A stretch of DNA of 64,000 nucleotides from an uncultured Candidatus Planktophila sp. GTDB lineage: Bacteria > Actinomycetota > Actinomycetes > Nanopelagicales > Nanopelagicaceae. Below are positions 1-8,072 of this stretch, in pieces. Position numbers and translations under genes: made by a program. How positions within the stretch are numbered: position 1 is the first letter of the stretch; each line of letters starts with the position of its first letter. A model generated the notes under the pieces. That model ran no database searches and had not been told where the DNA came from. It was given only the letters and a program-made list of their open reading frames with translations. The stretch lies in assembly GCA_937975715.1 (NCBI GenBank), contig CALJUA010000080.1, forward strand, positions 43,978 through 107,977, given 5' to 3'.

Positions 1-255
1 ATCGATGTGTCCGTGTACGACAAGTCCTGGTCGTGTTGTGTCTGCTCCTTCGATATTGGCAATGACGTTGCAACGATTCGGAGCTGATTCATAAATCTTC
101 GCGCTAATTCCAACTTCGGCAAGCGATGCAACGACGTATTCTGCAACTGCCTTCTCATCGCCTTTACCTTCTCCATAGTTGACAGAGGGGATACGAATGA
201 GGTCCTGACAGATTGAGATCGTCTCGTCTTCTAGCGTTGCAAAATCGTTGGTCAT
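1..255 (-). CDS. M20-family metallopeptidase, N-terminal part (cut by window edge)
   Basis: The first 85 codons are visible and the rest lies outside the window. The ATG at 255 opens a protein with an early stretch of the type QDLIRIPSVNYGEGKG and ends at VVHGHID, the first metal-binding His-x-Asp motif of M20/M28 peptidases (ArgE/DapE/dipeptidase group). These are cytoplasmic di-zinc hydrolases that remove acyl groups or amino acids from small peptides. Which substrate is used cannot be told from this part. A -10-like GAGAAT (267-262) lies 6 nt before the ATG, with no Shine-Dalgarno, so the mRNA may be leaderless. Confidence 0.85.
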   Translation of the reverse strand, partial: MTNDFATLEDETISICQDLIRIPSVNYGEGKGDEKAVAEYVVASLAEVGISAKIYESAPNRCNVIANIEGADTTRPGLVVHGHID

Positions 256-294
256 GGCTGCATTCTCTACCATTACCGGGCAAGTGCCCCTATT

Positions 295-323
295 TTGCGT
301 GTGAGGCGAGGCATTGCTATCCT
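295..323 (+). promoter_or_regulatory. candidate promoter of tRNA-Leu
   Basis: A -35-like TTGCGT (295-300) and a -10-like TATCCT (318-323) are separated by 17 bp. This would start transcription near 330, about 50 nt before the mature tRNA. An alternative -10, TAGGCT at 350-355, has no good -35 partner. The assignment rests on spacing and similarity alone. Confidence 0.35.
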
Positions 324-380
324 TGCCGAGGTAATTCACCCCCATCACATAGGCTGTGCTTATTCGTGGCGGGGACACTC

Positions 381-464
381 GTCCGGGTGGCGGAATTGGC
401 AGACGCGCTAGCTTGAGGTGCTAGTTCTCGCAAGGGATTAGGGGTTCAAGTCCCCTTTCGGACA
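381..464 (+). tRNA. tRNA-Leu (anticodon GAG)
   Basis: A class II tRNA with a long variable arm. The acceptor stem pairs 381-387 with 457-463, with two G-U pairs at its base, and A464 is the discriminator. The anticodon stem CTAGC/GCTAG (408-412/420-424) encloses a seven-base loop with GAG at 415-417. The T arm GGGG-TTCAAGT-CCCC is intact. The CCA end is not encoded. It reads CUC and CUU leucine codons. apt starts only 17 bp downstream, so the two are probably co-transcribed and then processed. Confidence 0.96.
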
Positions 465-481
465 CAAGGATGGAGCGCTGT

Positions 482-1009
482 ATGCAACTTCAACAGGCTC
501 TCGCACTCATACGAGATATACCTGATTTCCCCGCTCCAGGGATTCTCTTCAAGGACATCACTCCGCTCCTCTCTAACGCTGCAGCTTTTGACGCAGTCAC
601 GAATGAACTCGCAGGAGACTCAACCACATATTCGCATGTCGTTGGCGTTGAAGCTCGTGGATTTATCTTGGGCGCTGCAATCGCATCGAAGGTTCATAAG
701 GGTTTCGTGCCACTGCGCAAGGCTGGAAAGCTCCCCCACATAACGATTTCAAAGAGCTATGGTCTTGAATACGGCACCGATGTCATCGAGGCGCATATTG
801 ATGCAGTCGTATCAGGTGATGAAGTTCTTCTTGTTGATGATGTACTTGCGACTGGCGGGACGCTGATCGCATCCATTGAATTAATTGAGGAACTCGGTGC
901 ATCAATTTCAGAAGTAGTTGTTCTCTATGAAATTCGAGCGCTACAGGGTCGTGAACGCATTCTCGCCAGGTTTCCACATATATCTATTCGCGCGGTGGTT
1001 GCCGAGTAA
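482..1009 (+). CDS. apt: adenine phosphoribosyltransferase
   Basis: Makes AMP from adenine and PRPP in cytoplasmic purine salvage. The 175-residue product has the PRPP-binding motif VLLVDDVLATGG at about 115-126 and the APT-type start with FPAPGILFKDITPLL. I prefer ATG 482 over the upstream ATG 470 because GGAG (472-475) sits 6 nt before it, while 470 has almost no room after the tRNA. In many actinobacteria apt lies between secF and rel. Here it has moved next to tRNA-Leu and an acyltransferase gene whose ATG follows the apt stop directly, so the two are likely one transcript. The purine permease at 5059 fits the same salvage role. Confidence 0.95.
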   Translation: MQLQQALALIRDIPDFPAPGILFKDITPLLSNAAAFDAVTNELAGDSTTYSHVVGVEARGFILGAAIASKVHKGFVPLRKAGKLPHITISKSYGLEYGTDVIEAHIDAVVSGDEVLLVDDVLATGGTLIASIELIEELGASISEVVVLYEIRALQGRERILARFPHISIRAVVAE

Positions 1010-2860
1010 ATGCGTATTCCTCAGATTCAGGCTCTCCGAGCACTCGCTGCAATTCTCGTACTTCTCTTCCATGCCAACTTAGTTGGTGGTGGATATATCG
1101 GCGTCGACATCTTCTATGTCATCTCTGGTTACTTGATCACAGGTTTAATAGTGCGAGAGATTGAAGAACGCGGTGAGTTGGACTTTAAGGCTTTCTATCT
1201 CAGACGTATCAAGAGACTTCTTCCGACTTCATTTTCAATTCTTATGGTTACTGCACTTGTCTCGTGGTACTTGTATCCCGGCACCATGCGAGAAGAACTC
1301 GGCAAGCACATCTTCGCTGCGGCTATCTATGTTTCCAACTTCCTCTTTGCTTTCTGGCAGATGGATTACCAGAACCTCAATGCGATTCCACCGGTTGTTG
1401 TGCACTTCTGGTCCCTCGCTGTGGAAGAGCAGTTCTATCTCTTCTGGCCCGTCATTGTTCTACTCGGATTCAAAGCTGGTGGACGTAGGAACCTCTTCAA
1501 AGTCATTGGCTTGATCACTATCGCGTCTTTTCTCTTCAGTCTCTATCTCACCGAACACTCTCCTATTTGGGCCTTCTACTCATTGCCGACTCGTGCATGG
1601 GAACTTGGAATCGGTGCGCTCCTTCTAGCTATTCCGAAGAAGTACAAACTCTCGCTCTTCTATCCGTGGGCAGCTCTTGCACTCATTGTTTACGCATCCC
1701 TCTTCTACACCGATAAAACTCCATTCCCAGGCACTGCAGCAATTGCGCCAGTAATTGGAACTGCAGCTGCTATCGCATCAATTTCTTCATGGCCACGGAT
1801 TCTCAACTACTTCAGCAATCTTCGTTTCACTCAATGGCTCGGAGAGATTTCCTATCCTCTCTATCTGTGGCATTGGCCCCTACTCGTTATTCCTATGGTG
1901 TATCTCGGGCGCGGACTTCATATCTACGAACGTGGTCTGGCGATTATCGGAACTCTCCTCCTTGCGGATCTGACTCACAGATATATCGAACAACCGCTTC
2001 GACATATTTCGCTATCTCCAAAGAAAATCATCTCTGGAGCGGTGATCGCTTCTATCGTCGCGACTGGTACTGGACTTGCTATCTCAGCAAGTGCTAACAA
2101 CACAATCACATTGAGCACTGGTGAGAGCTACTCGCTTGAAGAGGTTATGGCTAAGCCTCAGGTCTACCTCGATGACTGCCATGTCAATAATGGAGAGACT
2201 CTCTCTGGCGATTGCACTTACGGTCCCGATAGCCCAACAAAGGTTATTCTCTTTGGAGACTCACACGCCGCGCAATGGATGCCGGTCCTCGAGGAACTCG
2301 CATACAAGAAGAACTTTCAACTGATCTCTTTGACTAAATCTGCATGTCCTGGACCTGCTGTCGTAAAGGTTGAGACTGGTGAATATAAGAATGCAGATTG
2401 CTCCGAGTGGCGCAAGAATTCAATCGAACGAATTCGAGCGACCAAGCCAATGGCCGTGATTGTCATTGGAATGCAACACTTTGAAGTTCCGTCAGGTTAT
2501 ACAAGTCGCGCTGATTGGTGGAGAGAAGGTCAGGCAAAGACTTTTGCTGCGCTAGAGGGATCCTCTAAACACATCATTTATCTTGCAGATACGCCTCATC
2601 CTTTGCGCGATATTCCAAGCTGTGTTGCTGCGGGGCGTATTGATAAGTGCAATACAACTGAACCGTCAGAGGTGATCTTCTCCCCAGGCTGGCAGCAGAT
2701 AAATCCAACCTCATGGTTCTGCGCGCAGACTTGTCCTGCAGTTATCGATGGCGTCGTGGTTTATCGTGATGCGTCGCACATCAGTGTTCGTGGAGCTAAA
2801 TTGGTAGAGCCACAATTACTCAGCACTCTGCTTTCGCTCGGTCTCTTCGCTTCAAAGTGA
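1010..2860 (+). CDS. membrane O-acyltransferase with C-terminal SGNH domain (OafA-like)
   Basis: A 616-residue protein. Residues 1 to about 370 form an acyltransferase-3 domain with about ten membrane segments and the family stretch GVDIFYVISGYLITGLI. From about 410 a SGNH-hydrolase domain follows, with the block I motif VILFGDSHAAQWMP and the late DASHIS motif that supplies the catalytic Asp and His. Fusions of this kind move acetyl or other acyl groups across the membrane and place them on cell-surface sugars. The acceptor is unknown and no glycan cluster is nearby. The ATG abuts the apt stop (TAAATG), so translation is probably coupled. Confidence 0.88.
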   Translation: MRIPQIQALRALAAILVLLFHANLVGGGYIGVDIFYVISGYLITGLIVREIEERGELDFKAFYLRRIKRLLPTSFSILMVTALVSWYLYPGTMREELGKHIFAAAIYVSNFLFAFWQMDYQNLNAIPPVVVHFWSLAVEEQFYLFWPVIVLLGFKAGGRRNLFKVIGLITIASFLFSLYLTEHSPIWAFYSLPTRAWELGIGALLLAIPKKYKLSLFYPWAALALIVYASLFYTDKTPFPGTAAIAPVIGTAAAIASISSWPRILNYFSNLRFTQWLGEISYPLYLWHWPLLVIPMVYLGRGLHIYERGLAIIGTLLLADLTHRYIEQPLRHISLSPKKIISGAVIASIVATGTGLAISASANNTITLSTGESYSLEEVMAKPQVYLDDCHVNNGETLSGDCTYGPDSPTKVILFGDSHAAQWMPVLEELAYKKNFQLISLTKSACPGPAVVKVETGEYKNADCSEWRKNSIERIRATKPMAVIVIGMQHFEVPSGYTSRADWWREGQAKTFAALEGSSKHIIYLADTPHPLRDIPSCVAAGRIDKCNTTEPSEVIFSPGWQQINPTSWFCAQTCPAVIDGVVVYRDASHISVRGAKLVEPQLLSTLLSLGLFASK

Positions 2861-2893
2861 GATTTTCTCTAGCTCTCGTGGCAGGATGTCACC

Positions 2894-3541
2894 ATGGCTG
2901 AGCTCATTTACTACTGCGGAACGATGGATAGCGGAAAGTCGACGCTCGCCTTACAGACAGCCCATAACCACCAGAGTCGCGGACGCGGTGGTTTGATCTT
3001 TACAAGTCATGACCGTGCGGGTTCTGGCGTCATCTCATCACGACTAGGTCTTCAAAGCCCTGCCATTGAAGTTGTTCCGGGTTTCGATATTCATAAGTTA
3101 GTCGTTGACAAACTTTCTATGGGTGAGCGCATCGATTACATTATTTGTGATGAGGCTCAATTCTATGAACCCAATCAGATAGATGGCCTTGCTCGAATTG
3201 TCGATGGCCTCGGAATTGATGTCTATGCCTTTGGGATTCTCGCGGACTTTAGAACCAAGCTCTTTCCTGGTTCTGCTCGTCTCGTTGAATTGGCTGATCG
3301 AGTAAATACGCTGCAAGTAGAGGCGCTCTGTTGGTGTGGTTCACGCGCAACTCACAATGCACGTACCGTCAACGGTGTGATGGTGACGGAAGGCGAACAG
3401 GTAGTTGTTGGTGATGTCAGCAAGAGCGAGGAAGTTGCCTATGAAGTTCTCTGTCGGCGCCACCATATGCGCCAAGTAACAGCACGTGCATCACGAGCGG
3501 GACATATCTCAACTGACCCGCTACCTTTCGGCGATAAATAG
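2894..3541 (+). CDS. tdk: thymidine kinase
   Basis: Phosphorylates thymidine to dTMP with ATP, a cytoplasmic salvage step. The 215-residue protein is of the type II (TK1-like) fold: P-loop GTMDSGKS at 9-16, DEAQF at 86-90, and a structural zinc site built from the CWCG pair and the later LCRRHH segment. A CAGGAT sequence (2882-2887) lies 6 nt before the ATG, the position used by -10 boxes of leaderless genes in this window, while AGGA gives only a weak ribosome site. The stop codon directly abuts the stop of the opposing DUF554 gene. Confidence 0.95.
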   Translation: MAELIYYCGTMDSGKSTLALQTAHNHQSRGRGGLIFTSHDRAGSGVISSRLGLQSPAIEVVPGFDIHKLVVDKLSMGERIDYIICDEAQFYEPNQIDGLARIVDGLGIDVYAFGILADFRTKLFPGSARLVELADRVNTLQVEALCWCGSRATHNARTVNGVMVTEGEQVVVGDVSKSEEVAYEVLCRRHHMRQVTARASRAGHISTDPLPFGDK

Positions 3542-4273
3542 TTAGAAAGCGTGCACCACAGTGGCAATGACTGGTGCCAAGAAGAGCGCCGGTAAAAGAT
3601 TGGCAACTGCAACCTTCTTAATATCCAGAAGTCTCAAGCCGATTCCAACCAACATCAAACCACCACAGATCGTCATGGCGTCGATTTGATATTGATCGAG
3701 AACGTTTCCAGCGAGCCATCCGATCAACGTCCAAGCTCCTTGATAGATGCCGAGCGGGATAATCGAAGCTGCGACTCCCCACCCAAGCGTTGAAGCAAAA
3801 GCCATAGCAGCAAAGAAGTCGAGTGATGATTTCAAGAGGAGCTGATCGATTCCTTGCGACATTCCATCGCTAATACTGCCCAAGATTGCCAAGGGGCCGA
3901 TCAAGAAGAGCAGCGATGCGGTGACAAAACCTTCAACAAACGGGCTATCTGCTGATGCCTTAAATTTCTTGCGGAGAGTCTCGCCAAAGAAATCGAGGCG
4001 GCTCTCTAACTTTAGTGCTGTACCTATAAACCCACCTAAAAGCATTGTGAGCAGAATGACGAGAAGCGGCGATCCCTTAGGAAGCGCACCAATAAATTCA
4101 CGGGACCACAGTGGAATGAGAGCTCCAACTGCACCAAGGATTGTGATGAGACCGAGAACATCTGTAATCGACTTTTGAGATTGCGTGCGCAAACGATGGC
4201 CAACCGCAATACCAATTGATGCCCCGATAACAATCGCAACTAAATTAATAACGGTGCCTAATCCGATAAACAT
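3542..4273 (-). CDS. DUF554 family membrane protein
   Basis: A 243-residue, very hydrophobic protein with about seven membrane segments. Its start, MFIGLGTVINLVAIVIGASIG, is typical of the DUF554 (YdfK) family. Later family marks are the GGFIGTALKLE and GPLAILGSISDG stretches. The function of the family is unknown; transport is often guessed but not shown. The gene is transcribed back to back with the YczE-like gene at 4296, and both seem to use overlapping leaderless promoters in the 22 bp between their ATGs. Its stop abuts that of tdk with no intergenic base. Confidence 0.88.
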   Translation of the reverse strand: MFIGLGTVINLVAIVIGASIGIAVGHRLRTQSQKSITDVLGLITILGAVGALIPLWSREFIGALPKGSPLLVILLTMLLGGFIGTALKLESRLDFFGETLRKKFKASADSPFVEGFVTASLLFLIGPLAILGSISDGMSQGIDQLLLKSSLDFFAAMAFASTLGWGVAASIIPLGIYQGAWTLIGWLAGNVLDQYQIDAMTICGGLMLVGIGLRLLDIKKVAVANLLPALFLAPVIATVVHAF

Positions 4274-4295
4274 CTCCGCAGTATAGACTCCAGGA
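4274..4295. promoter_or_regulatory. overlapping divergent leaderless promoters
   Basis: On the minus strand TATACT (4285-4280) is followed by 6 nt and the DUF554 ATG at 4273. On the plus strand TAGACT (4284-4289) is followed by 6 nt and the YczE-like ATG at 4296. The two -10 boxes share bases 4284-4285, so RNA polymerase could occupy only one direction at a time. No Shine-Dalgarno is present for the minus-strand gene beyond a short GGAG directly at the ATG. Confidence 0.6.
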
Positions 4296-4958
4296 ATGCG
4301 CTCACTGCTGAAGTTTATCGCTCCACATAAGACGATTCCACATACTCCCTGGCGTGCAGATCACCGCTGGCAGCTATCTCCGCAGCGAGTAGCAATCCTC
4401 TTCTTTGGCCTAGCGATTTTCGGCCTCGGTGATTCTTTATTAGTGCAAGGCAATGTCGGAAATGCTCCATGGACAGTATTTGCACAGGGCCTCTCTTTGA
4501 AAACGGATTGGCCACTCGGCATATCTACAGCTGTTATTTCTCTCTGTGTTCTCCTTGTGTGGATTCCATTGAGAGAGAAACCCGGATTCGGAACGCTCGC
4601 AAATATTCTCTTAATTGCTTTTTTTATTCAGGTGGGTATTTCAATTTTCCCACTTCAGCACTCGCTCATTTCAGGAGTTCTCTATGACCTCGTTGGAATC
4701 ACTCTTGTAGGAATTGGATCTGCTCTCTACATCACCTGTGGTCTTGGACCTGGACCTCGCGATGGCGCAATGACTGGCCTACATCGCGTGACCGGTGTTC
4801 GCGTCGGTCGAGTTCGTCTAGGGATAGAGGTCACAGTTCTGGCAATTGGATGGCTTATGGGTGGCACCGTAGGGGTGGGAACTCTCCTCTTTGCTCTCTT
4901 CATCGGCGAATCTATAGCGATTTCTCTAGGCGTAGTGGCGCGCCTGACCGGTCGGTAA
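4296..4958 (+). CDS. YczE/YitT-like integral membrane protein
   Basis: A 220-residue membrane protein with about five to six helices after a polar N-terminus of about 30 residues. It carries GLGDSLLVQGNVGNAPWTVFAQGL near the start of the membrane part and GLGPGPRDGAMTGL in the middle, both typical of the YczE/YyaS/YitT group. The biochemical role of this group is not known. Pairing with a DUF554 gene across a shared promoter hints at joint or mutually exclusive expression. The start is supported by the TAGACT box 6 nt upstream. Confidence 0.82.
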   Translation: MRSLLKFIAPHKTIPHTPWRADHRWQLSPQRVAILFFGLAIFGLGDSLLVQGNVGNAPWTVFAQGLSLKTDWPLGISTAVISLCVLLVWIPLREKPGFGTLANILLIAFFIQVGISIFPLQHSLISGVLYDLVGITLVGIGSALYITCGLGPGPRDGAMTGLHRVTGVRVGRVRLGIEVTVLAIGWLMGGTVGVGTLLFALFIGESIAISLGVVARLTGR

Positions 4959-4990
4959 TAACCACTTCTCCTAAACTACGGGTATTCCCT

Positions 4991-5052
4991 CGGTCTGTGA
5001 GCCGTCATTTCACACGGGGTCGCAAACACCCCCGTTAACAAAATCAGGAAGG
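4991..5052 (+). promoter_or_regulatory. 5' leader of the NCS2 permease gene with a GC-rich hairpin
   Basis: The 100-bp gap before the permease gene contains a perfect 6-bp stem, ACGGGG (5014-5019) with CCCCGT (5030-5035), and a 10-nt loop. A weaker small stem lies at 4991-5004. The Shine-Dalgarno AGGAAGG (5046-5052) follows 10 nt after the hairpin, at proper 6-nt spacing to the ATG. There is no T run, so this is not a terminator. It does not match a riboswitch class that I recognise. Confidence 0.4.
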
Positions 5053-5058
5053 TCGACC

Positions 5059-6513
5059 ATGCTCGATAGTTTCTTCAAAATATCTGAACGTGGATCCACA
5101 GTAGGTCGTGAGGTACGAGGCGGTCTCGTCACATTCTTCACAATGGCATATATCGTGGTCCTCAACCCACTCATCATTGGTTACACACCAGATAAGTACG
5201 GCAATTTCATTGGCGGCACCAAGGAGCCTCAGATTGCGTTGATTGCAGCTGCTACTGCGCTCGTCGCCGGTATTCTCACAATTCTTATGGGCGTCGTAGG
5301 ACGTTATCCACTCGCTCTCGCTACAGGACTTGGCTTGAACACATTTGTTGCAGTTGTTATTGCAAAGCAAATGTCCTGGGCAGATGCAATGGGACTAATT
5401 GTCCTTGAGGGCTTGATTATCACAGTTCTCGTACTTACAGGTTTCCGCACTGCAGTATTTAAGGCAGTTCCTAGCCAACTTAAAATTGCAATCTCTGTAG
5501 GTATCGGTCTCTTTATCGCTCTTATCGGTCTCGTAGATGCAGGCTTTGTTCGCAAGACCCCTGGCACAGGTCCAGTACCTGTCACTCTCGGCTATGACGG
5601 ACAACTAGTTGGTTGGCCAGTAGTGATCTTTGCCCTCGGACTCTTCCTCATGATCGCACTTATGGTCAAGAAGACCAAGGGTGCCCTTCTCATTGGAATC
5701 GCCGTGGCTACTATCGCCGCTGTTATTGCTGAGAAGGCATTTAAAATCGGTCCAAACTTCATTCCTGGTGGAAATGCAGATGGCAGCAACTTTGTAAATC
5801 CAAAGGGTTGGGGCCTCAATGTTCCTTCGCTACCTAAGGAAGTTATTGCAACTCCAGATTTCAGCCTCCTTGGTCAATTCAGCCTCTTCGGTGGCTTTGC
5901 TGAAATCAGTATCATCGCAGCGGCGCTTCTTGTGTTCACTCTCCTTCTCTCAGATTTCTTCGACACAGTAGGAACAGTGACTGCTATTGGTCATGAAGGT
6001 GGATTGATTGACAAGGATGGCAACATTCCTTACAACGAGCAGATTCTTCTGGTTGACTCACTCGGAGCAGTTGCAGGTGGAGCAGCAAGCATCTCGTCTA
6101 ACACCAGCTACATCGAATCAGCTTCAGGTGTTGGCGAAGGAGCTCGCACTGGTCTCGCATCAGTAGTCACAGGTGTCTGCTTCCTTCTCACAACTCTCTT
6201 CGCACCATTGGTTGCGATGATTCCTTATGAGGCAGCGACACCAGCTCTTATCGTCGTTGGTTTCTTGATGATGACTCAGATCAGCGGTATCGACTGGTCA
6301 GATTATGGAATCGCAATTCCTGCATTCCTCACAATCATCTTGATGCCATTCACATACAACATCACAGTGGGTATCGGAGCAGGCTTCATCACTCACGTTG
6401 TTGTTCGTTCATTGCAGGGTCGTCGCAAGGAGATTCATCCTTTGCTTCTCCTCGTTGCCGGACTCTTTATTGTCTACTTCTTACAGTCACCAATCGACAC
6501 TTGGGTAGGTTAA
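5059..6513 (+). CDS. NCS2 family purine permease (AzgA-like)
   Basis: A 484-residue transporter with about 12-14 membrane segments. AzgA/PbuG-type marks are visible: an early GGLVTFFTMAYIVVLNP stretch, GLGLNTFVAVVI, and DFFDTVGTVTAIGHEGG in the middle. Members take up hypoxanthine, guanine or adenine with protons. Exact specificity cannot be read here, but apt upstream supports adenine or other purine use. The start is set by the strong AGGAAGG site. The gene ends at the best intrinsic terminator of the window and is a single-gene unit. Confidence 0.9.
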   Translation: MLDSFFKISERGSTVGREVRGGLVTFFTMAYIVVLNPLIIGYTPDKYGNFIGGTKEPQIALIAAATALVAGILTILMGVVGRYPLALATGLGLNTFVAVVIAKQMSWADAMGLIVLEGLIITVLVLTGFRTAVFKAVPSQLKIAISVGIGLFIALIGLVDAGFVRKTPGTGPVPVTLGYDGQLVGWPVVIFALGLFLMIALMVKKTKGALLIGIAVATIAAVIAEKAFKIGPNFIPGGNADGSNFVNPKGWGLNVPSLPKEVIATPDFSLLGQFSLFGGFAEISIIAAALLVFTLLLSDFFDTVGTVTAIGHEGGLIDKDGNIPYNEQILLVDSLGAVAGGAASISSNTSYIESASGVGEGARTGLASVVTGVCFLLTTLFAPLVAMIPYEAATPALIVVGFLMMTQISGIDWSDYGIAIPAFLTIILMPFTYNITVGIGAGFITHVVVRSLQGRRKEIHPLLLLVAGLFIVYFLQSPIDTWVG

Positions 6514-6527
6514 TAAGTTAGAAATAC

Positions 6528-6565
6528 AAACACCCCTGAGGAGAAATCTTCAGGGGTGTTTTTCT
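6528..6565. terminator. bidirectional intrinsic terminator between NCS2 permease and ung
   Basis: A perfect 12-bp inverted repeat (6528-6539 with 6550-6561) encloses a 10-nt loop. The stem contains CACCCCTGA / TCAGGGGTG. On the plus strand the stem ends in a T run (6560-6563). On the minus strand it is followed by TTTGTATTTC, so it can also end ung transcripts. It is the only strong intrinsic terminator I could find in the 64 kb. Confidence 0.9.
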
Positions 6566-7202
6566 ATAACTGCCAATTTATCGGCTCTAAGCCCTTTTCA
6601 ACCAGAAGCCTATTCACCTGCGAAAATGGTCGGGAACCAAAGAAACCTCGGCGCGCTGATAAAGGGCTTGGGTGCGCCGATTCAATTCTGCATTCAAAGA
6701 GTGGCGCTAATTCACGGGCGTTCTTTCCCCACAAGATAGCGACAACTTCCCTCCTTGAAAGTTCGAGTGCAACATCGTGAGTGAATTCCCGCCAACCATG
6801 AGTGAGATGGACATTGCTCTCCCCGACTATTGTCGTGAGAGTCCTATTGAGAAGTAAGACTCCCCTCTCGCTCCATGGAGAGAGATCATTGGATATTGGA
6901 TTCGGATATCCAAGATCTTCAACGTACTCTTTAAAGATATTGCGCAACGATGCTGGAAGAGGGTTGCCTGGAAGAGTTGAGAACGCCAGTCCGTCGGCTA
7001 CTCCCTCACCGGGATAAGGATCTTGCCCAAGGATGAGGACTTTCACATCACCGAGTGGCTGCTTGAATGCACGAAAGACATCCGCTCGCGCAGGCGCAAT
7101 ATCTAGCCCTGATAATGATTCAAAAATCCTGTTGATGCGTTCTTCATTCCGCTCAAATAATGGTTTCCAACTAAGGTGAACTTCTGAAAAATCGAACTTC
7201 AT
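6564..7202 (-). CDS. ung: uracil-DNA glycosylase, family 1
   Basis: Removes uracil from DNA to start base-excision repair. The 212-residue product has the water-activating motif GQDPYPGEGVADGLAFS from 59 and the minor-groove loop HPSPLSARRGF near 180, both family 1 hallmarks. ATG 7202 is chosen although the frame stays open to 7301. It gives the usual N-terminus (KFDFSEVHLSWKPLF) and a 4-bp gap to the ABC gene, whereas the longer form would overlap that gene by about 95 bp. No clear Shine-Dalgarno is seen, so it may rely on coupling with the upstream ATPase gene. Confidence 0.94.
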   Translation of the reverse strand: MKFDFSEVHLSWKPLFERNEERINRIFESLSGLDIAPARADVFRAFKQPLGDVKVLILGQDPYPGEGVADGLAFSTLPGNPLPASLRNIFKEYVEDLGYPNPISNDLSPWSERGVLLLNRTLTTIVGESNVHLTHGWREFTHDVALELSRREVVAILWGKNARELAPLFECRIESAHPSPLSARRGFFGSRPFSQVNRLLVEKGLEPINWQL

Positions 7203-7206
7203 ATCT

Positions 7207-7992
7207 TTATGAACGTGCGAAGAATCGATCGCCTTCGCGTACAACAGTGATCGGCAGGCCAAAGATTGCAGAAATGTGCTCGCTGGTGATGACATCAGCA
7301 ATCGGTCCAGAGACTGCGATTCCGCCAGCTTTGAGAATCAGTGCATGTGTCGTGCCGGCAGGTATTTCTTCAATATGGTGCGTGACTAAAATCGATGCCG
7401 GAGCAAGTGGGTCGCTAGCGAAGATGGAGAATCGCTTTAACAGGTCTTCCCGGCCACCGAGATCCAAACCAGCTGCGGGTTCGTCAAGTAATAAGAGTTC
7501 GGGATCTGCCATGAGCGCTCGAGATATCTGCACCCGCTTACGTTCGCCTTCGCTGAGGGTTCCGTAAGTTCGATCCGCAAGATCTCGAACGCCAAATGTA
7601 GTAAGCAGTGCAACTGCTCGTGACTCGTCCCATAGATCGTAGGCCTCATTCCAGCGACCCAAAATTGCATACGCCGCTGTGAGAACCGCATCTCGAACAA
7701 CTTCATTTTCTGGAATATCTTCAGAGATAAGGGCGCCGCAGATTCCTATTCGGGTTCGAAGTTCCGCAAGATCGACTTTGCCCATCTCCTTATCAAGAAC
7801 GTGCACTGATCCAGTAGATGGGAAGTAACGTGTTGCGAGAATCTGAAGGAGAGTAGATTTACCGGCACCATTGGGGCCAAGAACGACCCAGCGTTCGCCT
7901 GGACGAATTGCAAATGTCAGTGGACCGAGAATTGTTCGCTCGCCACGACGCACAGAGACATCGCGGAGTTCTAGTACATACTCGCCGGCCAT
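7207..7992 (-). CDS. ABC transporter-type ATP-binding protein
   Basis: A single ATPase domain of 261 residues: Walker A GPNGAGKS at 39-46, signature LSEGERKRV near 150, Walker B LLLLDEP near 171, and a switch His in VTHHIEE. It resembles the YlmA/ModF-like stand-alone group. No permease or binding protein gene is next to it, so the partner and substrate are unknown; a non-transport role is possible. TATCGT (8004-7999) 6 nt before the ATG suggests a leaderless mRNA. It is followed by ung at 4 bp. Confidence 0.9.
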   Translation of the reverse strand: MAGEYVLELRDVSVRRGERTILGPLTFAIRPGERWVVLGPNGAGKSTLLQILATRYFPSTGSVHVLDKEMGKVDLAELRTRIGICGALISEDIPENEVVRDAVLTAAYAILGRWNEAYDLWDESRAVALLTTFGVRDLADRTYGTLSEGERKRVQISRALMADPELLLLDEPAAGLDLGGREDLLKRFSIFASDPLAPASILVTHHIEEIPAGTTHALILKAGGIAVSGPIADVITSEHISAIFGLPITVVREGDRFFARS

Positions 7993-8060
7993 GCGAGCAC
8001 GATATATCTTTCATAGTGAAATCTCGCGCAAAAATTGCGGAATGCAAGAGTGATTCGTAC

Positions 8061-8072
8061 TAACCTAGCCTC
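8061..8072 (+). promoter_or_regulatory. leaderless -10 box of serB
   Basis: TAACCT (8061-8066) is followed by 6 nt and the ATG at 8073. No Shine-Dalgarno is present. Confidence 0.55.

Noticed and set aside
213..416. 67-codon plus-strand frame running into tRNA-Leu
   Set aside because: It crosses the M20 gene start and the tRNA and has no ribosome site.
5014..5035. terminator in the NCS2 leader
   Set aside because: The ACGGGG/CCCCGT stem has no T run and is followed by the gene's own ribosome site.
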